Program-made: the position numbers and the translations under genes
DNA from: Spirochaeta sp. UBA5339
GTDB lineage: Bacteria; Spirochaetota; Spirochaetia; DSM-2461
Direction of reading: 5' to 3'
DNA: 64,000 nt
NCBI GenBank assembly: GCA_002408085.1
Contig: DHQL01000025.1
Coordinates: forward strand, 1-64,000
Notes under the pieces: generated by a model
Databases searched by the model: none
What the model was told of the DNA's origin: nothing
The model's input: only the letters and a program-made list of their open reading frames with translations
Part shown: piece by piece, positions 42,470-50,947 of the stretch
Numbering within the stretch: position 1 is the first letter of the stretch
How the letters are laid out: every line of letters begins with the position of its first letter

Positions 42470-43645
42470 ATGTTCAGCATACAGACCCTGAATAAAATTT
42501 CCACAAAGGGATTAGACAGACTTCCCCGGGAGGACTATGAAACAGCCACCGACATGGCCCACCCCGATGCAATCCTGGTACGAAGCTACAAGATGTCCGA
42601 AGATGTCATTCCTGAAACAGTAAAGTCCATTGCCCGTGCCGGAGCCGGCGTCAACAACATTCCTGTGGACGCCTGTACCGATAAGGGCATCGTCGTATTC
42701 AACACCCCCGGAGCCAATGCCAACAGTGTAAAAGAACTGGTTCTCACCGGCCTCTTTCTCTCATCCCGCAGCATTGTAGACGGCATTAACTGGACCCAGA
42801 GCCTTGATCCTTCAGACGAAGTATCCCGGCTTGTAGAGAAGGAGAAGTCCCGCTTCTCTGGTCCCGAGATCCAGGGCAAGAAGCTGGGAATCATCGGTTT
42901 GGGGGCCATCGGTGTACTGGTTGCCAACGCGGCCCAGAGCCTGGGTATGGAGGTAACCGGATACGATCCCTTTATCTCAGTACAGGCTGCCTGGGGCCTC
43001 TCACCAAGTGTTCAGAAGGCAGGGTCTCTGGACCAGCTGATTGCCCAGTCCGACTACATCAGCCTCCACATCCCCTTAAGCGACAAGACCAGAGGCATAA
43101 TCGACACACTACAGTTTGAACAGATGAAGGAGGGAACACGGCTTCTCAACTTCGCCAGGGGAGGCCTGGTCAACAACGACAGCCTCAAGAAGGCCATCGA
43201 AGACGGGAAGATCAGCTACTACATCACCGACTTTCCCGACGGAGAGCTTCTGGGCAATCCCGCCATTATCACAATCCCCCACCTGGGAGCCTCCTCTCCC
43301 GAAGCAGAGGAAAACTGCGCTGTAATGGCTGCAGACCAGACAAAGAAGTTTCTGGAAACCGGAAATATCAAGAACTCCGTAAACTTCCCCTCCTGCGACA
43401 TGGAGTATGGCGGCGGACACCGACTGTTGATTGCCAACAGAAACATTCCCAATATGGTGGGACAGATCTCAACCCTTCTGGCTGAGCAGGGCATCAACAT
43501 TCAGGACATGATGAACAAGCACAAGAACGATATTGCCTACAACATCATCGATACCGACTGTGCCCCCACGGCAGAATTGATAGAGAAACTCAAGTCCATC
43601 GACGGAGTCGTTATGGTTCGGGCCATTCCCCCTGTAGGTGCCTGA
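42470..43645 (+). CDS. serA: D-3-phosphoglycerate dehydrogenase-type enzyme
   Basis: A 391-residue 2-hydroxyacid dehydrogenase. The NAD loop is GIIGLGAIGVLVANAA near 140, the catalytic Arg lies in LNFARGGLVNN near 225 and the His in IPHLGASSPEA near 272. A C-terminal ACT domain begins at NRNIPNMVGQIS, with the effector-binding turn NIQDMMNKHKND. This fits the first step of serine synthesis. Start: 42470, where AAAGGA gives good spacing; an ATG nine nt earlier sits right on the ribosome site. It lies directly after rex, so redox control is plausible. The C-terminal ACT domain makes feedback by serine likely (family knowledge). Confidence 0.9.
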   Translation: MFSIQTLNKISTKGLDRLPREDYETATDMAHPDAILVRSYKMSEDVIPETVKSIARAGAGVNNIPVDACTDKGIVVFNTPGANANSVKELVLTGLFLSSRSIVDGINWTQSLDPSDEVSRLVEKEKSRFSGPEIQGKKLGIIGLGAIGVLVANAAQSLGMEVTGYDPFISVQAAWGLSPSVQKAGSLDQLIAQSDYISLHIPLSDKTRGIIDTLQFEQMKEGTRLLNFARGGLVNNDSLKKAIEDGKISYYITDFPDGELLGNPAIITIPHLGASSPEAEENCAVMAADQTKKFLETGNIKNSVNFPSCDMEYGGGHRLLIANRNIPNMVGQISTLLAEQGINIQDMMNKHKNDIAYNIIDTDCAPTAELIEKLKSIDGVVMVRAIPPVGA

Positions 43646-44155
43646 TCAGAACCAGGAGTCCAGAGCACCGTCAGCGCTGTACTGTTCCATATAGGCCAGC
43701 CTTTCCCTGTATGAGAGCAGTACTATGTTGCATCTTGACTGTGTACTTCGCGATTTAGTCCGTTCAATTGTATGAACAACCTTGAAGGGAGCAATGATAA
43801 CCTCACCAGCCTCAAAGGGAAGAGGATGATTTACCTCATACTGATGAGGTTTGCCGGAATACCTTGAATGAGTAACCCGGCTTCGGACACCCTGAAGCTT
43901 ATTCCCCTCCTCACTCTGGATCAGCTTAATGGTACTGTACCTTTTACCGGGTACAGTAATTTCCGTATCCAGGTGTGAAAAATCAAGATAGTAGCTTCTT
44001 ACCTTTGTTGTATTGGGCCCCTGGATAAATTCCGTAGGAATGATCATAAGGCAGTCATTGGAGTTCTCTTTTTCAGGAAAGGATGATGTAGCACATCCGG
44101 TTACACTCAATACTGACAGAACAATCATAAAAACAGACAGCGCTCTTTTTACCAT
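43646..44155 (-). CDS. Lipoprotein of an unrecognised paired family (copy 1)
   Basis: A 169-residue lipoprotein. The ATG at 44155 has GGAG at good spacing. The signal peptide ends in the lipobox SVTGC, with the acylated Cys near residue 20. It shares DCLxxIPTEF, VRSYYxxFSH, SRVTxxxxSGK and an LPxxxGxVI segment with the gene at 44342-44830, so the two are paralogues. The shared pattern has alternating strands and is probably a beta-rich periplasmic fold. Its C-terminal YRERLAYMEQY tail differs from the other copy. I recognise no family. The pair is split by a 186-nt gap. Confidence 0.75.
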   Translation of the reverse strand: MVKRALSVFMIVLSVLSVTGCATSSFPEKENSNDCLMIIPTEFIQGPNTTKVRSYYLDFSHLDTEITVPGKRYSTIKLIQSEEGNKLQGVRSRVTHSRYSGKPHQYEVNHPLPFEAGEVIIAPFKVVHTIERTKSRSTQSRCNIVLLSYRERLAYMEQYSADGALDSWF

Positions 44156-44341
44156 TTCCATTCTCCATTCATAAAAATAAGGTTTTTCAATAGTTTTTTG
44201 ATCAGTCTCTGAACCAGACATTTATCACATACAAAAATATATGACTTTTGTTCATTTTAATCTATTACTTTTTTAAATTAAGGAGTTTTGGAAAGTATTC
44301 ATTGATCCTTTGTATACAGCCGGGTCAAGCAAACTGCCCAT

Positions 44342-44830
44342 CTAGAGCCGGCTCAGAAGCTCCATCCGCTCTGCCTCGGTAGTTTCGTCAATGTAAAACC
44401 TGGTCACCGTCGTACCGTCCTCTATGACAGTCCGCTGAATGAATTTGAAGCTGGATATAACCACATGGCCACTTTTATAGGGCAGGGTAAGATTATATTC
44501 GCTGGTAAAGTCTTTTCCGCTGTGCTTCGGATTTGTCACGCGGCTTGTGACGGACAGGAGCTTATTGTCAGGGCCGTTCAGCCTGACAGTCAGTGTCCCC
44601 GACTTATCCCCGGGAATCTGATATTCCCTTTCGTCATGGGAAAATCTGATGTAGTAACTCCGTACCGGATCACTTCCCTGCTGCTGATAAAACTCGGTAG
44701 GAATGACAAGAAGACAGTCTCCGGAATCAACCTTCTCCGGGGAGGAGGAGCAGGAGCCAAGCATAAAGACCAGAGCCAATAGAACGGTAAGCCGCAAAAC
44801 TCCCGGCATTTTATTTTCCCGACCTGACAT
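44342..44830 (-). CDS. Lipoprotein of an unrecognised paired family (copy 2)
   Basis: A 162-residue lipoprotein with the lipobox MLGSC and a poly-Ser/Pro linker behind the Cys. It shares DCLLVIPTEF, PVRSYYIRFSH, SRVTNPKHSGK and FKFIQRT-type segments with its neighbour downstream; outside these the two diverge, so the duplication is old. GGAGGAGG ahead of the start suits the ATG at 44830, with 44836 also possible. It lies just past the unknown secreted protein gene on the same strand. No function is recognised; a periplasmic binding or structural part is a guess. Confidence 0.75.
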   Translation of the reverse strand: MSGRENKMPGVLRLTVLLALVFMLGSCSSSPEKVDSGDCLLVIPTEFYQQQGSDPVRSYYIRFSHDEREYQIPGDKSGTLTVRLNGPDNKLLSVTSRVTNPKHSGKDFTSEYNLTLPYKSGHVVISSFKFIQRTVIEDGTTVTRFYIDETTEAERMELLSRL

Positions 44831-44859
44831 ATTCATCCTCCTCCAGAGCCATGGCTCTA

Positions 44860-45531
44860 TCAGTAATTATAGGGGAAGGTCTTCAGATCTTCCTTTCTGT
44901 AGAGAATACGCAGGGAACTCCGGTACTCTCCCGCCCTGATATGGATGCTGGGGGAAGAGGAGAGGTAGACGATACCCTCCACCTCCAGAGGCCGGTTAAA
45001 TATAATTGAGCTCAGATCAGCCCTGAGAGCCAGCTTAACGGCGGCCTCCATGGAGGCAATTCTGGCACCCTCCTTCATCATCGGAACCGATCCGGCGGCG
45101 GCGGAAGAGCTGAATCCCCCTCCCCTGCTCACATCGATGCGGCGCCTCTGATTCTCGTCTGGCCAGTAGTAGAAGAGAACACTCAGGTTCTGATAGTCGT
45201 CCTCCACCTGATAGACCTCAAGCCCCCTGTCGCCACGGGGTATCTGATGGAGGGGGGAGAGCTCGAAAAACTCATCGAAACCCTCGTCCGCATTCCCCGG
45301 AATGTAGCGGAACCGGAAACCGTAGACCATCCCCGAAAAGATCCACCTGGCCTCCTCAAGTAAGGTGTCTATGGCAAGTTCCCGGACCTCCTCATAGTCC
45401 GTGGGGAAGAGGGTTTTACCGTCTTCGGGCTTGAACATTGTAGCAAAGCCCATGGCTGAATAGTTGATCCCCAGGGTCAGGGAGAGATAGGGCTCCGCCG
45501 CGGCGGGAAGAGCTGCCAGCAGGCAGATCAT
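44860..45531 (-). CDS. Secreted protein of unknown family; start uncertain
   Basis: A 223-residue protein with a cleavable signal peptide ending AAAEPY. The ATG at 45531 leaves the signal peptide without a positive N-terminus. The same frame is open further upstream and encodes LIFKRSLLIV, a better n-region, but holds no ATG, GTG or TTG before it enters the rhomboid gene; an unusual start (such as ATC) or a start within rhomboid is possible. The mature protein is rich in Arg and Asp, and the segments SLRILYRKEDL and RRIDVSRGGGFSSSAAA suggest a soluble beta-rich domain. I recognise no family. Confidence 0.6.
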   Translation of the reverse strand: MICLLAALPAAAEPYLSLTLGINYSAMGFATMFKPEDGKTLFPTDYEEVRELAIDTLLEEARWIFSGMVYGFRFRYIPGNADEGFDEFFELSPLHQIPRGDRGLEVYQVEDDYQNLSVLFYYWPDENQRRRIDVSRGGGFSSSAAAGSVPMMKEGARIASMEAAVKLALRADLSSIIFNRPLEVEGIVYLSSSPSIHIRAGEYRSSLRILYRKEDLKTFPYNY

Positions 45532-45562
45532 TACGATCAGCAGGGAGCGCTTGAAGATAAGA

Positions 45563-46222
45563 CTACCTCTTCCAGGGATTGTTTCTGGAGTCCTTGAAGA
45601 CCCTCACAGGGTCCGAACCCAGCCGAATTCTGAAGTAGATATAACCGAAGAGCAGACCGAAAAGGTGGGCCGAATGGGCTACATTTCCCCTTCCGCCGAA
45701 GAGGAGTGAGAAGATCTCGATCCCCGCATAGAGTGTAACCATTACGGTGGTCTGCATAGGGATAATGCCGAAAAGATAGACCCGGGAGAAAGGAAAGTAG
45801 ACGGCATAGGCCAGAAGAACCGCAAAGAGAGCCCCCGAGGCTCCCATCAGAAAGACTCTTGTATAGCCGGTAAACAGATAAACCAGAAGCGAGGCAATTC
45901 CCGTCAGAACACCCGTCCCCAGATAGTAGGTCAAAAACTCCCAGCTCCCCATCCTCTCCTCAAGCTGAGGACCGAAGAAGAAGAGTCCCAGCATATTGAA
46001 AAGAATATGATTCATGCTGGCATGGACAAACATATAGGTCAGGGGGGTCCAGTAGAAATGATTCCTCAGGAAAAGAACCGGATTCAGGGAGAGATAGAGA
46101 CTCAGCCTGGAAGACATCATGGTCAGAAAGAAAACCGTAACATTGATTCCGATTAGAATCAGAGAGAAATTGCGGAAAGTATAGGGGAAAGGTTTGCGTA
46201 TTCCCCGGGCGTAATTATTCAT
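45563..46222 (-). CDS. Rhomboid-family intramembrane serine protease
   Basis: A 219-residue protein with six to seven helices. The nucleophile Ser lies in FLMGASGALFA near residue 135, the catalytic His in SAHLFGLLFGYI near 190, and the WTPLTYMFVHASMNHILFNM loop is intact. Rhomboids cleave transmembrane segments of membrane proteins. I start it at 46222, because the longer frame enters a GC-rich non-coding element. It is upstream of the unknown secreted gene on the same strand. The substrate is unknown. Confidence 0.9.
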   Translation of the reverse strand: MNNYARGIRKPFPYTFRNFSLILIGINVTVFFLTMMSSRLSLYLSLNPVLFLRNHFYWTPLTYMFVHASMNHILFNMLGLFFFGPQLEERMGSWEFLTYYLGTGVLTGIASLLVYLFTGYTRVFLMGASGALFAVLLAYAVYFPFSRVYLFGIIPMQTTVMVTLYAGIEIFSLLFGGRGNVAHSAHLFGLLFGYIYFRIRLGSDPVRVFKDSRNNPWKR

Positions 46223-46275
46223 ACCTATAAAGTACTGCCCAGAGGGGGAAAGATCAATAATTTTATCTGTTCTAT

Positions 46276-46384
46276 GGGCCCCTCCCGCCAAAGGCGGGAA
46301 CGGGCTGCTTCGGGCTGCGCGGCCGCTCCGGCCCCTTCGGGTCCACCTCCGGCGCCCTCCGTATCCCTGGGGCTCCGGGGCGGA
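46276..46384. repeat. GC-rich hairpin-dense intergenic element
   Basis: About 110 nt with a much higher GC content than its surroundings, made of short stems such as CCCGCC-AAA-GGCGGG and overlapping GGGCTGC / GGCCGCTCCGGCC / CCCCTTCGGG units. No gene lies in it. It looks like an intergenic repeat or an RNA fold and may end or stabilise a transcript between the converging part of two minus-strand genes. Confidence 0.4.
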
Positions 46385-46390
46385 ACAGTA

Positions 46391-48136
46391 TCAGCGGCTG
46401 AAGCGCAGAGAGAGTCCCAGGACAGGACCCGATGAGTCCTGGAGCAGCCTGTTTTCATCGGTAGAGATGTAGAAGGGATAGGTGAAGTCAAAGGCCACCC
46501 TGAAGGGATAGGAGAGACCATCCTTCGAGAACCCGAGCTCCAGACCCGCTGAGACGGGGAAGGAGAAGGCAAAGTCTGACAGAGTTTCGTAGTGATACTC
46601 TGTGTTCCAGTATGCCAGGCCCGCACCCACACCGGCAGAAGCATAGGGTGACAGAAGGATTTTTCTATCCGCCAGCAGAACAGGAACCCTCAGACCGAGG
46701 CTCCAGCTTCCATCAAAAATCATCAGACTGCCGAAATTGTCAATCTCAAAAGGAGCTCCGAGGGCCGCAGAGAATTTCATCTCCCTAAAGAAGAAGCGTC
46801 TCTGTCTTCCCATGAAAAAAGCAGCAGACAAGAGACTTGTATCATCCTTAATGTCCAGCTGGAAACTGCGGTGAGCAAGAGAGAGTCCAAAATAGGGACC
46901 GTTGGAGGACTCTGAAAACTGAAATGCCGATTTCACGGGGAAAGAGGTCAGCTGCCAGTCCCCCTGTGTAAACTCCCACTGAGCGGTGGTCTTTCTGCTT
47001 CCGATCTTTACTGCGACTGTGGCAGAATCGCAGTCATCAGAAAATTCGGGCTTGCTCCAGACAATCCCGTTTTTCCCGCCGGCCCTTCCGGCAATCTCAT
47101 ACATAGTTGCCCTGTGAAGCACCTTGTATCCCTGACCGCTAAAGAATGAGTTAACAGCAAAGCGGAACTCATCGGGCTCCAGACTGTCCAGATAGTTGAG
47201 AAACCGAGTCCATCCATCGGCTAGAACATAATCCACAGAGAAGAGGTCTCTGGCAGGAATGACCATAGCCCGTTTCTCCCGGTCAGTAAGCTCCTCATCC
47301 TGCTCAGCAAAAATATCGTCCATAAGGTTCATCTTCTTCTGAAGCATAAACTCTTTGTCGGTGAAGCTGAGACTGGAGAGACCAGCATAGTCATCAAGGA
47401 CAGCCAGCAGGTCCTCCGCGGGCACGGAAAAGAAGATCCTGGAGTCGAGACTTCTGGCCACAAGCCATGAGTTGATACCGATTATCCTGTACTCCTCCCC
47501 CTCTTTCACAAGCAGGGGCCCCCCGCTGCTTCCCGGCGAGAGGGGAGCGCTGTGCTGAATCACAGAGCCGGCAAGATCAACATCAAAGACAAGATTGTTG
47601 GCTCGGGTACTGGAAATATACCCCTTGCGCACCTGCCAGGAGGGCTCCCCCATAAGGGAAGGGTATCCCGCGGCCAGAACGTCATCACCATCGCTGTACT
47701 CCATGGAAATCTCCATGGGGGCAAGAGTTCTTCTTGCCTCCTCCGGCAGAAGAAGAAGACACAGATCCTGTTTGTTGGAACGGTAGACCACGGGAAGATC
47801 CTGATAGAGGACCTGATCGTTCATACCATAGGCAGGAACTTCCACATCCGCCGTGGAAGCCTGACTCATTACATGGGCACTGGTAGCAACAAGCAAGTCC
47901 CCGTTGGGAGCTTCAACAACCGCCCCTGATCCGGTGCTCACATACTTCCTGAAGGCTTCGGCATCTTTTTCAAAACCGTTTTCATCCAGCCAGTCCACAA
48001 TGACTGCAGTCAACTTTTCGGAATTCTCCGACTCATTGGCTCTGACAATCAGAACCTGTTGACCGATATCAACCTGTGCAAACAGTAGAGATCCTGAAAA
48101 TAAAAGGAAAAACAGACAGAGATACTTCTTTTTCAT
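46391..48136 (-). CDS. Secreted trypsin-like serine protease with C-terminal barrel-like domain
   Basis: A 581-residue protein with a signal peptide ending LLFAQ. The trypsin fold has the full triad: H88 in TSAHVM, D124 in KQDLCLLL and S204 in SPGSSGGPLL. Residues about 400-581 are beta-rich and glycine-poor with repeated aromatic strands (FGLSLAHRSFQLDI, LSPYASAGVGAGLAYW) and end LGLSLRFSR, which resembles an outer-membrane barrel. This suggests a surface-anchored protease, perhaps of the autotransporter kind, but I do not recognise the barrel family. AGGA lies ahead of the start, and a perfect 8-bp inverted repeat lies upstream. Confidence 0.75.
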   Translation of the reverse strand: MKKKYLCLFFLLFSGSLLFAQVDIGQQVLIVRANESENSEKLTAVIVDWLDENGFEKDAEAFRKYVSTGSGAVVEAPNGDLLVATSAHVMSQASTADVEVPAYGMNDQVLYQDLPVVYRSNKQDLCLLLLPEEARRTLAPMEISMEYSDGDDVLAAGYPSLMGEPSWQVRKGYISSTRANNLVFDVDLAGSVIQHSAPLSPGSSGGPLLVKEGEEYRIIGINSWLVARSLDSRIFFSVPAEDLLAVLDDYAGLSSLSFTDKEFMLQKKMNLMDDIFAEQDEELTDREKRAMVIPARDLFSVDYVLADGWTRFLNYLDSLEPDEFRFAVNSFFSGQGYKVLHRATMYEIAGRAGGKNGIVWSKPEFSDDCDSATVAVKIGSRKTTAQWEFTQGDWQLTSFPVKSAFQFSESSNGPYFGLSLAHRSFQLDIKDDTSLLSAAFFMGRQRRFFFREMKFSAALGAPFEIDNFGSLMIFDGSWSLGLRVPVLLADRKILLSPYASAGVGAGLAYWNTEYHYETLSDFAFSFPVSAGLELGFSKDGLSYPFRVAFDFTYPFYISTDENRLLQDSSGPVLGLSLRFSR

Positions 48137-48165
48137 TGGTGTTCCTCATGGTGCATAGAAGCAGA

Positions 48166-48190
48166 TATTATTACTTGATCACTAATAATA
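48166..48190. promoter_or_regulatory. Inverted repeat upstream of the protease gene
   Basis: TATTATTA pairs with TAATAATA across a 9-nt loop that itself holds TGATCA. It ends 30 nt before the protease start codon, an operator-like position. AT-rich repeats like this can also arise by chance. Confidence 0.3.
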
Positions 48191-48245
48191 CCACAAATGA
48201 AAACCATTGTTCCAGAAGATTATTGGGACCCGGGGACAGAGGGGC

Positions 48246-49796
48246 CTACTGCAGAGACAGCAGCCGAACTGTACCGGATTTCAGATCTGTAATGGTGATG
48301 GAGTTGTCACCAGAGAGAAAGAGACTTCCCTGACTGCTTGTAAAGTCATAGTCCAGCACAGAGAGGATCTGGTTTCGTCCGGTAACGGCGCTGTAGTCAA
48401 TTCTGACAGTACCGGGCTTTTTTCCGCCTTCAGTGTTCAGGGCCATTACGGGAATCAGCAGTCTGCCCTTCTCCCGGATAATCCACCAGGCAAAGGACTC
48501 GTCCGCCACAACCTGCAGAAGTTCTCCCTTTTCAAGAACCGCTCTGTATCTCTGATAGATATCCTCGATCCTGTTCTGAAGGGCTGTCATATTTTCCTGA
48601 AGAACCAGAGGACGGCGAAAGAGTCTGACTCCGCTGAAACGGGAGAGAAAGAGTCCCCTGATCATATCAGCCTCTGCCGGATTCCTGCTGCCCGGGAGCA
48701 GAACACCCTGGGTAACGGCGATCCGTCTGCCCTTGTTCTTCTCTTGAAGGTTTCCAAGCTGATGAAACCAGGTATGAATAAATTCCTCATTCAGGGGGAA
48801 GCGGTCCTTCTCCCTGTTTGTCAGAAGAACCGGTTCGTTGGGTACTTCGGGATACTTCTGCCGTTCCGACAGTTCCAGGGCAAATCCCGTATAACGCTTG
48901 CAGCCTCCTGATTCACGCAGGGCACTGTAAACCTTCTCAATCAGGGGATCACTGAACTCTTTGGGAAGAGCCAGGTAGACAAAGTCCAGGAAAAACTGGG
49001 TCTGCAGGCCGCAGAATATCCGGGAGAAGTACTGGAGGGCTCCCTCATCGCTGAAATCAAAACAGACTGAACCCCTTTCATCGGCTACGGGCCTTAAACC
49101 GGCATCCCCGATAAGGTCTTTCAGATGGGAGTAGTCATATCTGCCGCTCCTCTGGAACTCATCGGCCACCAGCTTATTGACTCCGGCAACCATTCTCTCC
49201 TTTTCGAGAACGGTACCGCTCTGCCAGGAAAAGAATTCCGGCTTCCGGTAGATTACCGCCGAAACGGGATCGATCAGGGGAGAGAGGTAGTACCCCGCCT
49301 TCTTGCCGCAGAGGTGAACAGCCGAGATGAGAAGCTGAAACTGCTGCTCAAGGGTAAAGCCCAGACTCTCCAGAAAGGGGTCTGAAAGGCGGCGGTCCAG
49401 CTGTGAGTGACTGCGGGGATGAAGAGGACGTCCTGTATCAGCGTCGGTTACAGGCAGAAAGACCAGGCAGTCGCTTCTGAACCGGGGAATCTCGCTCATT
49501 ACACGGAAAAAGGAGCCGTACTCCCTGAGGTCTATAAACTGGAAATCTCCTTCCCGGAGCCAGCGGTCATCACGCCTTCTGACTACAGGACTGGAAGACG
49601 AACGGATCAGAGAGAGGCGGCGGTAGAAGTCGCAGACCGCTCCCGCGGAAAGAGTGACCCTCTCTGCATCACTGAGATTGATATAGCCCTGCCGCCCGTA
49701 CTCCTTGAAGAGCTTCTGGCCGGCATCTTTGTCTTTTCTGGATTCTTCACTGATGTCGGCAAGTTTCTGCCACACCTTTTTTCCCGGTAGCGCCAT
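48246..49796 (-). CDS. Unrecognised 516-residue cytosolic protein (possibly GH-like)
   Basis: A 516-residue protein without a signal peptide. The middle region has short motifs such as DCLVFLPVTDADTGRPLHPRSHSQ and KAGYYLSPLIDPVSAV, and the C-terminal third is beta-rich like the end domain of alpha-amylase-fold enzymes. I cannot identify catalytic residues, so a glycoside hydrolase relation is a weak guess. The gene is full length with no frame breaks. It lies between the polyprenyl synthetase and the protease genes, all on the minus strand. Confidence 0.55.
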   Translation of the reverse strand: MALPGKKVWQKLADISEESRKDKDAGQKLFKEYGRQGYINLSDAERVTLSAGAVCDFYRRLSLIRSSSSPVVRRRDDRWLREGDFQFIDLREYGSFFRVMSEIPRFRSDCLVFLPVTDADTGRPLHPRSHSQLDRRLSDPFLESLGFTLEQQFQLLISAVHLCGKKAGYYLSPLIDPVSAVIYRKPEFFSWQSGTVLEKERMVAGVNKLVADEFQRSGRYDYSHLKDLIGDAGLRPVADERGSVCFDFSDEGALQYFSRIFCGLQTQFFLDFVYLALPKEFSDPLIEKVYSALRESGGCKRYTGFALELSERQKYPEVPNEPVLLTNREKDRFPLNEEFIHTWFHQLGNLQEKNKGRRIAVTQGVLLPGSRNPAEADMIRGLFLSRFSGVRLFRRPLVLQENMTALQNRIEDIYQRYRAVLEKGELLQVVADESFAWWIIREKGRLLIPVMALNTEGGKKPGTVRIDYSAVTGRNQILSVLDYDFTSSQGSLFLSGDNSITITDLKSGTVRLLSLQ

Positions 49797-49825
49797 GTTT
49801 TATATTACCCTGAAAGATCCGCAGA

Positions 49826-50878
49826 TCATAGCATTTTCTCGATAAAGGACTTTATTATACCCGCCTGAAGGCCCCCTGCAGGATGATCTTTGAAGATATT
49901 TTCCAGCTCTCCGACTGATTCATTCAGCATCTTCAGTGCGGTCTGCCCGGCCTGTTCAATGACTCCGGCTTCTTCCAGCATAGAGATGGCTCCTTCTACT
50001 GCCTCCACTCCCCCGGCTATCCCAAGCTCTCCGGCCTTGTCCATCAGAGCTGCAAAATCCCCGAAATGTTCTCTGTATTTATGGTAGAAAAGGATAACCG
50101 GCAGGCTCTTCTTTCCCTCCACTATATCATCACCCCGGTCCTTGCCGGGGTTGCCGGTGGTCAGGTTTTTAACATCATCGAGGATCTGAAACCCCACACC
50201 CGCCTTCTCCCAGCTCTCGGCTGCGGCCAGGCAGAGTTCCCTGTTCCCTCCGCCGGCCAGTACTCCCGCATAGGCGGCAAAACGGGCCAGGGCTCCTGTC
50301 TTAAATCGGCACATCTGGAGATAGACCGGTACTTCCGGCACCGTGGTATGGTCGTTGTGCCACTGAATATCCAGACCCTGTCCGAAGTGAAGGCGTCTCA
50401 GACTGTCGCAGTAGGAATCGAGGATTTTGAAGCGAAGTCCATCATCCAGGTCGGTTCTGCGGCTGAGAATTGAGGTGGCATTGAAGTACATCAGGTTTCC
50501 CGCATTGATGGAGAGATCCTCGCCGTGGATCAGATGAACCGAGGGGCCTCCCCGGCGCTCCACAGACTTGTCCTCGATATCATCAACAATAAGGCTGCCG
50601 TTATGGGCCATCTCCACAAGGGGGGTCAGGGGATAGGCATCTTCGGCGCTCCCCCCCGCCGCCTCACAGCAGAGAACCATAACCAGGGGACGCCACCTCT
50701 TTCCTCCCCGCTGAAGCAGCTCCAGAGAAGGGGCATGAAAGCGGTCAATCATGGAAGGAGGAACTTCTGCCGACAGCGAATCGGTCATATCCTGAAGCCA
50801 GGAGGAATCTGCCTTTAAGGGCATAAGCCGGAACAGCTCCTCTTCAATTTTATTCAATCTCTGACTATACTGGTCCAT
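49826..50878 (-). CDS. Polyprenyl synthetase family protein
   Basis: A 351-residue isoprenyl-chain synthase. The first Asp-rich motif is DDIED (residues 99-103). The second reads DDVKN instead of DDxxD near 254, and is followed by KDRGDDIVEGKKSLP. The family makes FPP, GGPP or longer chains from IPP. The changed second motif may affect binding of the allylic substrate or may point to another role. The start at 50878 is chosen because any longer frame would run antisense through rlmE. It is divergent from rlmE with only 69 nt between the starts. Confidence 0.85.
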   Translation of the reverse strand: MDQYSQRLNKIEEELFRLMPLKADSSWLQDMTDSLSAEVPPSMIDRFHAPSLELLQRGGKRWRPLVMVLCCEAAGGSAEDAYPLTPLVEMAHNGSLIVDDIEDKSVERRGGPSVHLIHGEDLSINAGNLMYFNATSILSRRTDLDDGLRFKILDSYCDSLRRLHFGQGLDIQWHNDHTTVPEVPVYLQMCRFKTGALARFAAYAGVLAGGGNRELCLAAAESWEKAGVGFQILDDVKNLTTGNPGKDRGDDIVEGKKSLPVILFYHKYREHFGDFAALMDKAGELGIAGGVEAVEGAISMLEEAGVIEQAGQTALKMLNESVGELENIFKDHPAGGLQAGIIKSFIEKML

Positions 50879-50947
50879 ACTTTTGTCCTTATTCCTGACG
50901 GGTTCACTTACCCGGTAGTTACATCCATTATAGAAGGAGACCCCCAT

